Positions 6,402 through 6,889 of a DNA stretch of 6,889 nt are shown piece by piece (position 1 is the first letter of the stretch; each line of letters starts with the position of its first letter). Under the pieces are notes generated by a model. That model did no database searches, was not told where the DNA came from, and was given only the letters and a program-made list of their open reading frames with translations. Source of the stretch: Chloroflexota bacterium (GTDB lineage: Bacteria > Chloroflexota > UBA6077 > JADZDV01). Location: the NCBI GenBank assembly GCA_020850915.1, contig JADZDV010000005.1, positions 1 to 6,889 of the forward strand, read 5' to 3'. The position numbers were made by a program, and so were the translations under genes.

Positions 6402-6420
6402 GGAGCGAACCGCTGTCCCT
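6394..6420. other. Hairpin in the leader upstream of the TPR gene
   Basis: AGGGAC (6394-6399) pairs with GTCCCT (6415-6420), and AGCG (6404-6407) pairs with CGCT (6411-6414) around the loop AAC. A four-base bulge (CAGG) lies on one side. The result is ten base pairs in two stacked stems. On the minus strand it lies about 30 bases upstream of the TPR start, within the 136-base gap after the receiver-domain gene. No T-run follows, so a leader structure or mRNA-processing site is more likely than an intrinsic terminator. Confidence 0.35.
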
Positions 6421-6498
6421 CAGTGCAACGCCGCGGTGCATCGGCGTGGGGACACCAGAACGTCCTATTGACGCGCCGGAATGGCTGGCCAACGCGTC

Positions 6499-6889
6499 TC
6501 AGCTCGCCTGGCGTCGTGCGACGATCTCGAGGGTGTCGAGCAAGTCGCGCTCCTGGTACGGCTTGACCAGGTAGCCCGCTACGCCCAGCTCGTCCCCCCG
6601 TCTTCGATGCTTCTCGCCCGCGCGCGAGGTGATCATGACGACCGGCGGCTGGCCGTAGTCCGGCACGTCGCGCAGGATGCCGGCCAGCTCGAAACCATCC
6701 ATCCGTGGCATTTCGACGTCCAGCAGTACGGCGTCCGGGTGGTAGCCCTGCATGACCTCGAGCGCCTCAACGCCGTCTCGCGCCTGGCGCACCTCCCAGC
6801 CCTCCCGCTCGCGGATACGCGCGAGCACCTTGCGGACGGACAGCGAGTCGTCCACGCCGAGCGCTCGACGTGGGCCGTCGCTCGCGGGC
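6499..6889 (-). CDS. C-terminal receiver domain, probably of a CheA/ChpA-type hybrid histidine kinase (5' part outside window)
   Basis: A CheY-like phosphoacceptor domain. Numbering from the first complete codon at 6888, the acidic pair is Asp13-Asp14 (VDDSLSVRK), the phosphoacceptor is Asp57 in LLDVEMPRMDG (codon 6720-6718), the switch Thr is Thr87 in MITSR, and the conserved lysine is Lys109 in LVKPYQE. The frame is open to the right edge. The GTG at 6855 encodes the Val of VDD, so starting there would delete the first beta strand (RRALGV). I therefore treat this as a 5'-truncated gene. The wording VDDSLSVRK, MITSRAGEKHR and LGVAGYLVKPYQE is typical, from family knowledge, of receivers at the end of ChpA/PilL-like hybrid kinases that control type IV pili or gliding. 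A stand-alone response regulator with a longer N-terminus remains possible. The stop lies 136 bases before the TPR gene on the same strand. Confidence 0.85.
   Translation of the reverse strand, partial: PASDGPRRALGVDDSLSVRKVLARIREREGWEVRQARDGVEALEVMQGYHPDAVLLDVEMPRMDGFELAGILRDVPDYGQPPVVMITSRAGEKHRRRGDELGVAGYLVKPYQERDLLDTLEIVARRQAS

Noticed and set aside
6467..6472. TTGACG-like -35 hexamer on the plus strand in the gap before the TPR gene
   Set aside because: No plus-strand gene follows it and no matching -10 box was found at a suitable distance.
5835..6566. 243-codon plus-strand frame crossing the TPR gene, the gap and the receiver gene
   Set aside because: It is antisense to two supported genes, has a shadow-type composition and no ribosome binding site that I can see.
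1..6889. CRISPR arrays, tRNA or rRNA genes, insertion sequences, defence modules
   Set aside because: No regularly spaced repeats, cloverleaf, ribosomal RNA signature, terminal inverted repeats with transposase, or nuclease/toxin-antitoxin motifs were seen on reading both strands.

Overview
The window is high-GC bacterial DNA, densely coded on both strands, with GTG starts alongside ATG starts. It has no tRNA, rRNA, CRISPR array or mobile element that I can recognise. A PdxS/PdxT vitamin B6 pair, a zinc-ribbon threonine synthase, a CBS-CBS-BON protein, a GT39-type membrane protein and a ChpA/PilL-style receiver domain together suggest a Chloroflexota-like (Thermomicrobia/Sphaerobacter-type) or similar high-GC thermophile-related bacterium. 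That placement is an inference from gene content and style, not from a database search.

Left part (1-2404). The 3' half of pdxS runs into pdxT with a one-base TGATG overlap. Together they encode the glutamine-dependent pyridoxal 5'-phosphate (PLP) synthase. Convergent to them, only 23 bases away, lies thrC (minus strand), a PLP-dependent threonine synthase with an N-terminal zinc-ribbon-like cysteine cluster. thrC is divergent from the CBS-CBS-BON gene, and the gap of about 126 bases between their preferred starts carries a plausible -10 element for each gene. The thrC one is placed so that its mRNA would be leaderless.

Middle and right part (2417-6889). The CBS-CBS-BON gene (plus) converges on a run of four minus-strand genes. 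In transcription order these are: the C-terminal receiver domain of a large, probably CheA/ChpA-type hybrid kinase cut by the right window edge; a 424-residue TPR protein; a 518-residue GT-C membrane glycosyltransferase; and an 84-residue single-pass membrane protein. The last two genes are 27 bases apart. The gap before the TPR gene (136 bases) holds a tandem 7-mer, a hairpin and a micro-ORF that overlaps the TPR start.

How the genes fit together. The left part is ordinary B6 and amino-acid metabolism. The right part looks like one co-directional unit joining a chemosensory-type signalling protein to a TPR scaffold and a surface-sugar transferase with a small membrane partner. I see no clear sign of a wholly new defence or mobile system. 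The least explained pieces are the small membrane protein, the TPR protein and the TPR gene's leader.
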